A DNA stretch of 5,464 nucleotides from Candidatus Brocadiales bacterium (GTDB lineage Bacteria > Planctomycetota > Brocadiia > Brocadiales > Bathyanammoxibiaceae): assembly GCA_030586765.1 (NCBI GenBank), contig JAUQZZ010000130.1, forward strand, positions 1-5,464. Direction: 5' to 3'. The position numbers and the translations under genes are program-made. The notes beneath the pieces were generated by a model, which was not told the DNA's origin, made no database searches, and saw only the letters and a program-made list of their open reading frames with translations. Shown here piece by piece: positions 1 to 4,910 of this stretch (positions are counted from its first letter, which is position 1; every line of letters starts with the position of its first letter).

Positions 1-30
1 ATCCACTAATATGTAGGCCTTTACAGGCAT
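1..30 (-). CDS. Start of a gene running off the left edge; possibly a small Lrp/AsnC ligand-binding-domain protein
   Basis: Only ten codons are inside the window, reading MPVKAYILVD from the ATG at 30-28. The start is well supported: a strong Shine-Dalgarno (AAGGAGGG, complement of 38-45) lies 7 bases upstream, the best ribosome site in the window. The gene begins 22 bases after the stop of the htpX-like gene on the same strand, so the two are probably co-transcribed. The N-terminus (M-x-V-K-A-Y-I-L-V-D) resembles the first beta strand of stand-alone Lrp/AsnC ligand-binding (RAM) domain proteins of about 80 residues, which often start this way. That family guess rests on ten residues and is weak. 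The presence of a gene start is much surer than its identity. Confidence 0.7.
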   Translation of the reverse strand, partial: MPVKAYILVD

Positions 31-37
31 ATTTGAG

Positions 38-45
38 CCCTCCTT
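38..45 (-). promoter_or_regulatory. Strong ribosome binding site of the left-edge gene
   Basis: The minus strand reads AAGGAGGG, nearly the full anti-Shine-Dalgarno complement, with a 7-base spacer to the ATG at 30-28. It lies in the 22-base gap after the htpX-like stop codon. It is what justifies calling a gene from only ten codons. Confidence 0.8.
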
Positions 46-52
46 CTTTATA

Positions 53-1024
53 CTACCCCTTTAATGCCCTTTCAGGGGTAAGCCTTGAGAGATGCTCTAT
101 CCTTTTCAGCATGTTGGGGTGAGTGCTCAACAATTCCATCAACTTGTCAGCAAACCCTAGCGTTATGGTTCCTCTGCGGATGGATTCTAGTTCTTTTTCG
201 TCAATAGTGCCGCTCAAGTCCCTATCTAGATGCCTCAATTCTCTAATCTCTTTTACGGCCCTGGAGGGATCGTTAGCGAAGAAGGCCTTGTAACCCTCGC
301 ATTGATGCAAGGTCTCCTTGGACGCCCTGGCGCTACCGTAGACCAGTTTATAGAGGGCGGTGGCCATGTCATGGGGTGCATTACCAAGTCTTACACTCCC
401 CAGGTCTGCGTAATATTCTCTTATCCTGGAACCATAGAGTACAATCAGGTTGGCAACAAAATAGAGTATAAAGGCCAAAAACCCTATCCAGACGGCCTGG
501 TTACCCCTCCTGTCGCCGCCTCTAAAGAACATGAAATGATAGGCTATATACCAGAGGATCATGGGTACCAAAGAGAGCATAGTCATCACAGCCACGTCTC
601 TATGCCTAAGGTGGGAAATCTCATGGCCCAATACGGCTCGCAATTCTTCCCTGCTTAGAAGTCTCATGAGGGGTTCAGTAACACATATCCTCCCATCACC
701 ACCCCATCTGCCGAAGGCAAAGGCGTTGGGGATAGCTATCTGGGAAACCCCTACCCTTGGTTTAGAAATCCCTGCTCGATTGGCTAGCTCAGAGACCATC
801 TCGTGGAGCTCTGGGTGTTCACCCTCAGTTACATATCTTACACCCATGGACCACTCTACCATCTTTGGGCCAAGGAGATACTGCACTATAAGCATAACAG
901 CTGCTATACCCCCATAAGCCATGAAGTTTGCTAACCCTACGGCATAGGCAATCCCTATTATAATGCCGTATAAGAGCCCAAACATTAAGGTCATAAGGAA
1001 ATAGAGACGAAAGGTTAACCACAT
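53..1024 (-). CDS. htpX: HtpX-like membrane zinc metalloprotease (M48) with an EF-hand-like insertion
   Basis: A 323-residue M48-family membrane protease. HtpX proteins are inner-membrane, zinc-dependent endopeptidases that help clear misfolded membrane proteins, in E. coli alongside FtsH. The zinc motif HEISH is at 134-138, and the third ligand is probably E203 in the R-x-x-E-Y-Y-A-D segment (200-206). Hydrophobic segments lie at about 7-29, 35-52, 144-167 and 176-198, the usual HtpX layout. The family's C-terminal STHPN motif is at 300-304. The protein is about 30 residues longer than E. coli HtpX (293). Part of the difference is a segment at about 245-290 that holds a canonical EF-hand calcium loop at 267-278 (D, D, S, G, I, D and E at positions 1, 3, 5, 6, 8, 9 and 12). 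The ATG at 1024-1022 has a modest GGAG 10 bases upstream and a near-consensus promoter at 1079-1107. The next gene starts 22 bases after the stop. Confidence 0.93.
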   Translation of the reverse strand: MWLTFRLYFLMTLMFGLLYGIIIGIAYAVGLANFMAYGGIAAVMLIVQYLLGPKMVEWSMGVRYVTEGEHPELHEMVSELANRAGISKPRVGVSQIAIPNAFAFGRWGGDGRICVTEPLMRLLSREELRAVLGHEISHLRHRDVAVMTMLSLVPMILWYIAYHFMFFRGGDRRGNQAVWIGFLAFILYFVANLIVLYGSRIREYYADLGSVRLGNAPHDMATALYKLVYGSARASKETLHQCEGYKAFFANDPSRAVKEIRELRHLDRDLSGTIDEKELESIRRGTITLGFADKLMELLSTHPNMLKRIEHLSRLTPERALKG

Positions 1025-1053
1025 AGCTCGTAAACTCCGCTATTATAAAAGAT

Positions 1054-1096
1054 TTTCCTGCTAGATTCTCTTCGTAAAACTATATCAGGCAGGAAA
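1054..1096. repeat. 8-bp perfect inverted repeat straddling the htpX promoter
   Basis: TTTCCTGC at 1054-1061 is the exact reverse complement of GCAGGAAA at 1089-1096. Relative to the minus-strand promoter, one arm lies in the -35/-10 spacer and the other just after the expected transcription start. The -10 box falls between them. This suits a repressor operator pair or a looped site, but no known regulator's consensus was recognised. Function is inferred from position only. Confidence 0.4.
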
Positions 1097-1107
1097 GGCC
1101 CTGTCAA
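1079..1107 (-). promoter_or_regulatory. Sigma-70-type promoter of the htpX-like gene
   Basis: On the minus strand a perfect -35 TTGACA (complement of 1102-1107) is followed, after 17 bases, by TATAGT (complement of 1079-1084), five of six matches to the -10 consensus. Transcription would start near 1072, leaving a leader of about 48 bases before the ATG at 1024. A second TATAAT-like box (complement of 1042-1047) lies nearer the gene but has no recognisable -35. No heat-shock (sigma-32) consensus was seen. Confidence 0.75.
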
Positions 1108-1202
1108 CCCCTTACTGGACTGGTCACCTTGGGGTAGAGAGTAGAGGTATAGATAAGTTCTAACGTTTTAAAGACTTACCATGCTTGGGTGTAGAAAAGC
1201 AG

Positions 1203-1232
1203 TTGACAGCTAGAGCATGGGGTTGGTATACT
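1203..1232 (+). promoter_or_regulatory. Sigma-70-type promoter of the tRNA-Val/tRNA-Asp unit
   Basis: A perfect -35 TTGACA (1203-1208) is followed, after 18 bases, by TATACT (1227-1232), five of six matches to the -10 consensus. The expected start is near 1239, 8 bases before the mature 5' end of tRNA-Val. A promoter close to consensus is what a stable-RNA gene should have. Confidence 0.8.
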
Positions 1233-1246
1233 TCGCTGTGATACTG

Positions 1247-1323
1247 GGGCGATTAGCTCAATTGGCTAGAGCGCTTGCTTTACAAGCAAGAGGTCAGTGG
1301 TTCGAGTCCACTATCGCCCACCA
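1247..1323 (+). tRNA. tRNA-Val (anticodon UAC)
   Basis: A complete cloverleaf of 77 bases. The acceptor stem GGGCGAT (1247-1253) pairs fully with ATCGCCC (1313-1319). The anticodon stem CTTGC/GCAAG (1274-1278/1286-1290) encloses loop TTTACAA with anticodon TAC at 1281-1283. The T arm carries TTCGAGT between AGTGG and CCACT. The discriminator is A1320, and CCA is encoded at 1321-1323. It is expressed from the promoter at 1203-1232, probably together with the Asp tRNA that begins 19 bases further on. Confidence 0.97.
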
Positions 1324-1342
1324 CCTTGGGCCTTAGAGGGGT

Positions 1343-1419
1343 GGGGCCGTAGCTCAATTGGTTAGAGTGCCAGACTGTCGATCTGGTGGTTGGGGGTTCG
1401 AGTCCCCTCGGCCTCGCCA
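1343..1419 (+). tRNA. tRNA-Asp (anticodon GUC)
   Basis: A complete cloverleaf. The acceptor stem GGGGCCG (1343-1349) pairs with CGGCCTC (1409-1415), with one G-U wobble at the second pair. The anticodon stem CCAGA/TCTGG (1370-1374/1382-1386) encloses loop CTGTCGA with anticodon GTC at 1377-1379. The discriminator is G1416, the identity base expected for Asp, and CCA is encoded at 1417-1419. No separate promoter is visible in the 19-base gap after tRNA-Val, so the two are likely processed from one transcript. Confidence 0.97.
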
Positions 1420-1433
1420 TTTTTGGTATCTTA

Positions 1434-1495
1434 GGGTACGCCCCGCCTGGGGCGGATCTTGTAGCTACCCACAGGGGCGCCTTTGGTTCGCCTCT
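1434..1495 (+). other. GC-rich hairpin-forming segment downstream of the tRNA pair
   Basis: GGGTA (1434-1438) can pair with TACCC (1466-1470) around an inner hairpin with two mutually exclusive forms: GCCCC/GGGGC (1440-1444/1449-1453) or CCGCC/GGCGG (1443-1447/1451-1455). A second hairpin, AGGGGCG/CGCCTCT (1473-1479/1489-1495, one G-U pair), follows directly. No T-tract abuts either stem, so this is not a standard intrinsic terminator; a T5 run occurs only at 1512-1516. It may be the 3' end or terminator region of the tRNA transcript, or a separate structured element. Confidence 0.35.
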
Positions 1496-1614
1496 AAACT
1501 ACGGGAAAAGATTTTTCTAGTAATTTTCTGTTAAATTGTGTATAAATTTCAAACCATAGAGGGTTAGTTGAGGGGTAGCTAGGGAAAGGAATTTAAACAT
1601 AGTAGGCGGTAGAT
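1496..1614 (+). other. AT-rich leader region of the lipoprotein gene
   Basis: No reading frame or RNA gene was recognised here. A TATAAA box at 1541-1546 is the best -10 candidate for the lipoprotein gene, but no good -35 lies 16-18 bases upstream. A short GAAAA-GAT-TTTTC palindrome sits at 1505-1517. A weak ribosome site (TAGGCGG, 1603-1609) precedes the ATG at 1615. Confidence 0.35.
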
Positions 1615-2169
1615 ATGTCTAGAAAAGTATACCTTCCTTTGAATCTCTTTCTGTTGTTCTTCTTTGCCAGTTGTTCACTATTCCAGAAACAAGATTCAGC
1701 TGAACATCATGTAGTCCTGAACAAGCCTATCCGCAGCAGCGAACTAAGATTTGAAGATGAATCTATCATGGCGCGTTTTACCCCTACCCGGAAACAGCTC
1801 TATTTTACTGTCTGGAATAAGACCCAGGCACCAATAAGGATAATATGGGATGAGGTTATGTTTATAGACCCAGAGGGGGTTTCTCGCTGGGTGCTTAATA
1901 CCGAGGAAGACTATGAGCCAACTACGTCAACTGCCAAGGCGGGCAAGGCGGCCCAGGTAGCCACAGGTGGCCACCCCCTTATGGCATCAACAGCGATTCC
2001 CGTAGGTGCCTCCCATACAGACTATATCCGCCCCTACCCTTCGGGTGTCGTAGAGGTGCCCATATTTCCCACCAAGGACCCGCAGGGTTCTAGGTTCAGT
2101 ATGGTCCTGCCCCTAGAGATTAACCAGCATGTTAAGGTCTATACCTTTGGATTTGAGGTAGTTGATTAG
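1615..2169 (+). CDS. Predicted outer-membrane lipoprotein of unknown function
   Basis: 184 residues. The N-terminus is a type II signal peptide: basic residues at 3-4, a hydrophobic core at about 5-17 rich in Leu and Phe, and a lipobox F-A-S-C with the lipidated cysteine at C20. Ser at +2 points to outer-membrane sorting under the usual Lol rule. F at -3 is less common than L but acceptable. The mature part looks like a secreted all-beta domain, with alternating strands such as QLYFTVWNKT (61-70) and IRIIWDEVMFID (74-85), and it ends in strands near 161-182. The N-K-T...I-x-W-D-E pattern recalls conserved uncharacterised bacterial lipoproteins of about this size, but no functional name can be supported. 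It has no catalytic motif. The gene stands alone between the tRNAs and a strong terminator, and its start has only a weak ribosome site. Confidence 0.85.
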   Translation: MSRKVYLPLNLFLLFFFASCSLFQKQDSAEHHVVLNKPIRSSELRFEDESIMARFTPTRKQLYFTVWNKTQAPIRIIWDEVMFIDPEGVSRWVLNTEEDYEPTTSTAKAGKAAQVATGGHPLMASTAIPVGASHTDYIRPYPSGVVEVPIFPTKDPQGSRFSMVLPLEINQHVKVYTFGFEVVD

Positions 2170-2173
2170 AATA

Positions 2174-2230
2174 CCTCTTTAATCCTCACCTGTTTTTAGA
2201 CCTCCTGGTGACATTCCCCCTTTAAAGAGG
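2174..2230 (+). other. Alternative 9-bp pairing that would compete with the terminator
   Basis: CCTCTTTAA (2174-2182), five bases after the lipoprotein stop, is a perfect complement of TTAAAGAGG (2222-2230). The latter is the left arm of the terminator at 2224-2246. A 5-bp hairpin TCACC/GGTGA (2186-2190/2207-2211) lies inside the loop. The two long pairings exclude each other, the arrangement seen in attenuators and riboswitch expression platforms. No known ligand-binding RNA was recognised, and a duplicated terminator arm by chance remains possible. Confidence 0.35.
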
Positions 2231-2246
2231 GATATACCCTCTTTTT
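2224..2246 (+). terminator. Rho-independent terminator after the lipoprotein gene
   Basis: AAAGAGGG (2224-2231) pairs perfectly with CCCTCTTT (2237-2244) across an ATATA loop, and the stem runs straight into a T5 tract (2242-2246). It lies 55 bases after the lipoprotein stop and directly before the kinase promoter, insulating the two units unless the alternative upstream pairing forms. Confidence 0.85.
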
Positions 2247-2247
2247 A

Positions 2248-2277
2248 TTGCAAATCCTCTCCCAGTTCAGATATAAT
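2248..2277 (+). promoter_or_regulatory. Sigma-70-type promoter of the two-component operon
   Basis: A perfect -10 TATAAT (2272-2277) lies 18 bases after TTGCAA (2248-2253), four of six matches to the -35 consensus. The expected start near 2284 leaves only about 12 untranslated bases before the kinase ATG at 2296, and no Shine-Dalgarno is visible there. The promoter begins directly after the terminator T-tract. Confidence 0.6.
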
Positions 2278-2294
2278 ATTGTTTTAATAACAAT
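2278..2294. promoter_or_regulatory. Palindrome between the -10 box and the kinase start; possible operator
   Basis: ATTGTT (2278-2283) and AACAAT (2289-2294) form a perfect 6-bp inverted repeat around TTAAT. It covers the expected transcription start and the whole short leader, ending one base before the ATG. A protein bound here would block initiation, and an RNA hairpin would hide the start codon. It could be an autoregulatory site; no specific regulator was recognised. Confidence 0.35.
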
Positions 2295-2295
2295 T

Positions 2296-3393
2296 ATGAC
2301 CATAGGTTGGGACTTGAGGCTTTTACAGGCAGTATTAAATAATGCAGGTGTCGGCCTGATGGTTCAAGACCGTCAGAGGCGCATTCTGGCCTTGAATCCC
2401 GCCTTCGAGGAGATAACGGGCTGGAGCTGGAAGGAGGTGGCGGGTAGGGAATGCGTTGAGGTCTTTGGTTGCCACACCTCCAGCGGTAAGTGTATTATAA
2501 ACAAATTTTGCCCTGGGGTAAGGGTTATCGAAGGGGAGGTACCCAAGGTCTCCAGGGAACTGATAATAAACAAGGGCAATGGTGAGAAACGCTGGGTAGA
2601 GGTAACTGTCTCTGCCATAAAGGGTGACGAAGGGAGGGTGGAATATATAGTGTCTATCCTCAGGGACATCAGCGAAAAGAAGAAGTATTCAGAGGAACTT
2701 CTCAGGGTTAAGACCCTCGCTACCTTGGGACAACTCGCCTCAGAACTGGCCCATGAGATAAAAAACCCTTTAAACTCCATCCAGATACAGATGCTCCTCC
2801 TGGAACGCGAGATCTCCCAGCATAAGGCCCTTCCTCAGGAACATATCAGAGAATTGGTCAATAGGGTAAGGGAGGAGATAGTACGGCTAAATGACCTGAC
2901 AAACAGTTGTCTGAAGTTCTCCAGTTCTGGCAGTCTTTCCCTCCGTTACGAGGCCCTGGGGCCCATCCTGGAGGAACTGGTAGCCCTCATTACCCCCCAA
3001 GCCAGTCTCAGTGGCGTCCGTGTGGAGTTAGAGGTAGAAGAAGACCTGCCTCCAGTAATGGCGGACAGAGAGAAAATCAGACAAGCACTTTTAAACATGG
3101 TATTAAATGCCTTAGAGGCCATGCCCGATGGTGGGGTCTTATGTCTCAAGGCCCAAAGAAAGGAAAAGGGCGTGAAGCTTGTAGTAAAGGATACAGGGTA
3201 TGGAATCCCAGAGGATGTAAGGGACCGTGTTTTTGAGCTCTTTTACACCACAAAAAAGGGCGGTACGGGCATAGGACTCCCCCTGGCACAGAATATTGTC
3301 CAGGCCCATGGGGGCTACATCTCCTTCAGTACCTCTGAGGGGGGTACAGAATTTGTAATAACCTTGCCTCTAGAGAAGCAGGATGGCGCATAA
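2296..3393 (+). CDS. Cytosolic PAS histidine kinase (NtrB/ZraS-like class) with a four-cysteine PAS domain
   Basis: With the ATG at 2296 the protein has 365 residues and no membrane segment, so it should sense a cytosolic signal. A PAS domain spans about 8-125, ending in the typical R-D-I-S-E-K linker. It contains four cysteines (C53, C59, C66, C72; spacing C-x5-C-x6-C-x5-C) that could bind a metal or Fe-S cluster or act as thiol sensors. The dimerisation/phosphoacceptor domain has H153 in LAHEIKNPLN. The HATPase domain carries the N box (N271), the G1 box DTGYGIP (299-305), the F box near 313-316 and the G2 box GGTGIGL (322-328), so it should be active. The open frame reaches back to a TTG at 2248, but that overlaps the terminator tail and -35 region. 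ATG 2296 places the PAS start normally, although it lacks a Shine-Dalgarno. It overlaps the next gene, its likely partner, by 11 bases. Confidence 0.92.
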   Translation: MTIGWDLRLLQAVLNNAGVGLMVQDRQRRILALNPAFEEITGWSWKEVAGRECVEVFGCHTSSGKCIINKFCPGVRVIEGEVPKVSRELIINKGNGEKRWVEVTVSAIKGDEGRVEYIVSILRDISEKKKYSEELLRVKTLATLGQLASELAHEIKNPLNSIQIQMLLLEREISQHKALPQEHIRELVNRVREEIVRLNDLTNSCLKFSSSGSLSLRYEALGPILEELVALITPQASLSGVRVELEVEEDLPPVMADREKIRQALLNMVLNALEAMPDGGVLCLKAQRKEKGVKLVVKDTGYGIPEDVRDRVFELFYTTKKGGTGIGLPLAQNIVQAHGGYISFSTSEGGTEFVITLPLEKQDGA

Positions 3394-4792
3394 GGCGAAG
3401 ATATTAGTAGTAGACGACGATAAAAACTCCCTCAGCGGGCTACTGAGGCTCTTACAGCAAGAGGGCTACGAGGCCAGTGGGGCCATCTCCGCCTACGAGG
3501 CCCTGGCCTTAATGGACAATCAGTCCTTTGATATCGTCCTTACAGACATGAAAATGCCCCGACTGGGGGCCATACCCCTTATAGAGGAGATAAGGAGGAA
3601 GGACGACGGCATCCCTATAGTCGTGATGACTGCCTACAGTTCCATAGAGAACGCAGTGGCTGCTATAAAAAGTGGAGCTGAGGACTACTTACCAAAACCC
3701 TTAAATCTTACGGAGCTGAAAGAAAAGTTAGAAAGGATATGGGAGAGGCGGAAGCTCCGCAGACATACTGAGGAACTGAGGGAGAAGCTTGCTGAGGAGC
3801 AGCCCTTTTCAGAGCTTGTGGGTAATACCTCTGAGATGCAGAGGATACTAAAGACCGTCCGTGACGTTGCCCCTTCTATGGCTACGGTTATTATCTATGG
3901 GGAAACAGGGGTAGGCAAGGAGCTGGTGGCCCAGGCCATCCACCGCTATAGCCACCGGAAGGATAAACCCTTTGTGGTCCTCCACTGTGCTGCCCTGGCC
4001 GATGGGGTCCTAGAGAGCGAACTATTTGGGCATGAAAAGGGTTCCTTTACAGGGGCCTTATATACTAGGAAAGGGAGGTTTGAATTAGCACATGGAGGTA
4101 CCCTGTTTCTGGATGAGGTGGCCGAGATGAGCCACAGTGTGCAGGTCAAGCTCCTTAGGGTAGTAGAGGCAGGCAGGTTCGAGAGGGTGGGTGGGGAAGA
4201 AACACGCCAGGTGGATGTAAGGTTGATAGCCGCCACAAATAAAGAGCTAGAGGAACAGGTTGCTCAAGGTAAATTCAGGGAAGACCTTTACTATAGGTTA
4301 AACGTTATAAGGATTAACCTGCCTCCCCTAAGGGATAGAAGGGCGGATATACCCCTCCTTGCTGACTACTTTCTTATCCATTATGCACGGAGGAATAATA
4401 AAAATATCCAGGGCTTTTCCCCCCAGGCCTTGAGGCTACTTCAGGAGTACCATTGGCCTGGTAATGTCAGGGAACTGGAGAATACCATCGAGAGGGCAGT
4501 GGTACTTTGCAAGAAGGGCATCATCGAGCCTGAACACCTTTCCTCTAACATCCTGCCAAAGGATAAGGTACAGCCCTTTATGCAGGTGCGCCTGGGTAGC
4601 CCCATTAAGGATGTGGAAAAGGAATTAATCCTCAAGACCCTGGAGCTAACGGGCGGTAACAAAACAGAGGCCGCTAAGCTCCTGGGCATCTCCACAAGGA
4701 AGATTGAATATAAGGTGAAGGAATGGGGATTGGAAGACCCATCAGCGCAAAAATTACCGCCCGAAGAAAGAATTTCTGAAAAATTTTCTTAA
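3383..4792 (+). CDS. NtrC-family sigma-54-dependent response regulator
   Basis: 469 residues with three domains. REC (about 5-120) has the acidic pocket D11-D12, phosphoacceptor D55, T83 and K105. The AAA+ sigma-54 interaction domain (about 143-375) has Walker A GETGVGKE (173-180), the sigma-54-contacting loop as GSFTGA (220-225, Ser in place of the usual Ala), Walker B LFLDE (241-245), sensor I around 280-286, arginine-finger region FREDLYYRLNV (298-308) and sensor II WPGNVREL (358-365). A Fis-type helix-turn-helix occupies about 420-450, followed by a 19-residue hydrophilic tail. All key residues are present, so it should be a phosphorylation-controlled ATPase activating sigma-54 promoters. 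The ATG lies inside the kinase gene, 11 bases overlapping, with AGAGAAG (3372-3378) as ribosome site, which suggests translational coupling. The kinase encoded just upstream is the obvious partner. A candidate sigma-54 promoter lies about 90 bases downstream. Confidence 0.95.
   Translation: MAHKAKILVVDDDKNSLSGLLRLLQQEGYEASGAISAYEALALMDNQSFDIVLTDMKMPRLGAIPLIEEIRRKDDGIPIVVMTAYSSIENAVAAIKSGAEDYLPKPLNLTELKEKLERIWERRKLRRHTEELREKLAEEQPFSELVGNTSEMQRILKTVRDVAPSMATVIIYGETGVGKELVAQAIHRYSHRKDKPFVVLHCAALADGVLESELFGHEKGSFTGALYTRKGRFELAHGGTLFLDEVAEMSHSVQVKLLRVVEAGRFERVGGEETRQVDVRLIAATNKELEEQVAQGKFREDLYYRLNVIRINLPPLRDRRADIPLLADYFLIHYARRNNKNIQGFSPQALRLLQEYHWPGNVRELENTIERAVVLCKKGIIEPEHLSSNILPKDKVQPFMQVRLGSPIKDVEKELILKTLELTGGNKTEAAKLLGISTRKIEYKVKEWGLEDPSAQKLPPEERISEKFS
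4769..4788. promoter_or_regulatory. Two abutting short palindromes; possible activator binding site
   Basis: AGAA-T-TTCT (4769-4777) is followed without a gap by GAAAA-A-TTTTC (4778-4788), at the very end of the regulator gene. The pair lies roughly 120-140 bases upstream of the start expected from the sigma-54 candidate at 4881-4896, a normal distance for NtrC-type enhancer sites. The arms are short and AT-rich, so chance is a real alternative. Confidence 0.25.
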
Positions 4793-4809
4793 TCTCCCTC
4801 AAGGATTTT

Positions 4810-4838
4810 TTCACACCCCCACATATCACTTCTATTAT
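4810..4838 (+). promoter_or_regulatory. Sigma-70-type promoter candidate upstream of the diiron-oxidase-like gene
   Basis: TTCACA (4810-4815) and TATTAT (4833-4838), each five of six matches to consensus, are separated by the optimal 17 bases. Transcription would start near 4845, giving a leader of about 66 bases. The T6 run at 4806-4811 just upstream may help end the regulator transcript, but no convincing stem precedes it. Confidence 0.5.
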
Positions 4839-4880
4839 AACCTACTGCTAAATCTATACTTACGTTTGATTAGGCTGGTT

Positions 4881-4896
4881 TGGCATGCAAATAGCT
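4881..4896 (+). promoter_or_regulatory. Sigma-54 (-24/-12) promoter candidate
   Basis: The sequence TGGCAT-GCAAA-TAGCT matches TGGCAC-N5-TTGCW at five of six and four of five positions. It keeps the invariant GG (4882-4883) and GC (4894-4895) exactly 10 bases apart. It faces the diiron-oxidase-like gene and lies directly downstream of a sigma-54 activator gene. The predicted start, near 4907, leaves only about 4 bases before the ATG at 4911, which is unusual and is the main argument against it. Confidence 0.5.
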
Positions 4897-4910
4897 AATG
4901 TTTTTAATAT

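Noticed and set aside
230..658. 142-codon open frame on the plus strand opposite the htpX-like gene
   Set aside because: It lies wholly antisense to a gene with a full set of protease motifs, has no ribosome site, and its translation resembles no known fold.
1247..1419. tRNA genes as an integration (att) site of a mobile element
   Set aside because: No duplicated tRNA 3' end, integrase fragment or long direct repeat is visible in the window.
2248..2295. Upstream TTG start adding 16 hydrophobic-looking residues to the kinase
   Set aside because: It begins two bases after the terminator T-tract and overlaps the -35/-10 elements, so the predicted mRNA would not contain it. The PAS domain is already complete from ATG 2296.
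2907..3236. Overlapping 109-codon plus-strand frame inside the kinase gene
   Set aside because: It is out of frame with an intact HATPase domain, is low-complexity and rich in Gly/Pro/Arg, and has no start signals.
4791..4811. T6 run at 4806-4811 as an intrinsic terminator of the regulator gene
   Set aside because: The sequence before the T-run (ctccctcaagga) forms at most a three-pair stem, too weak to call.
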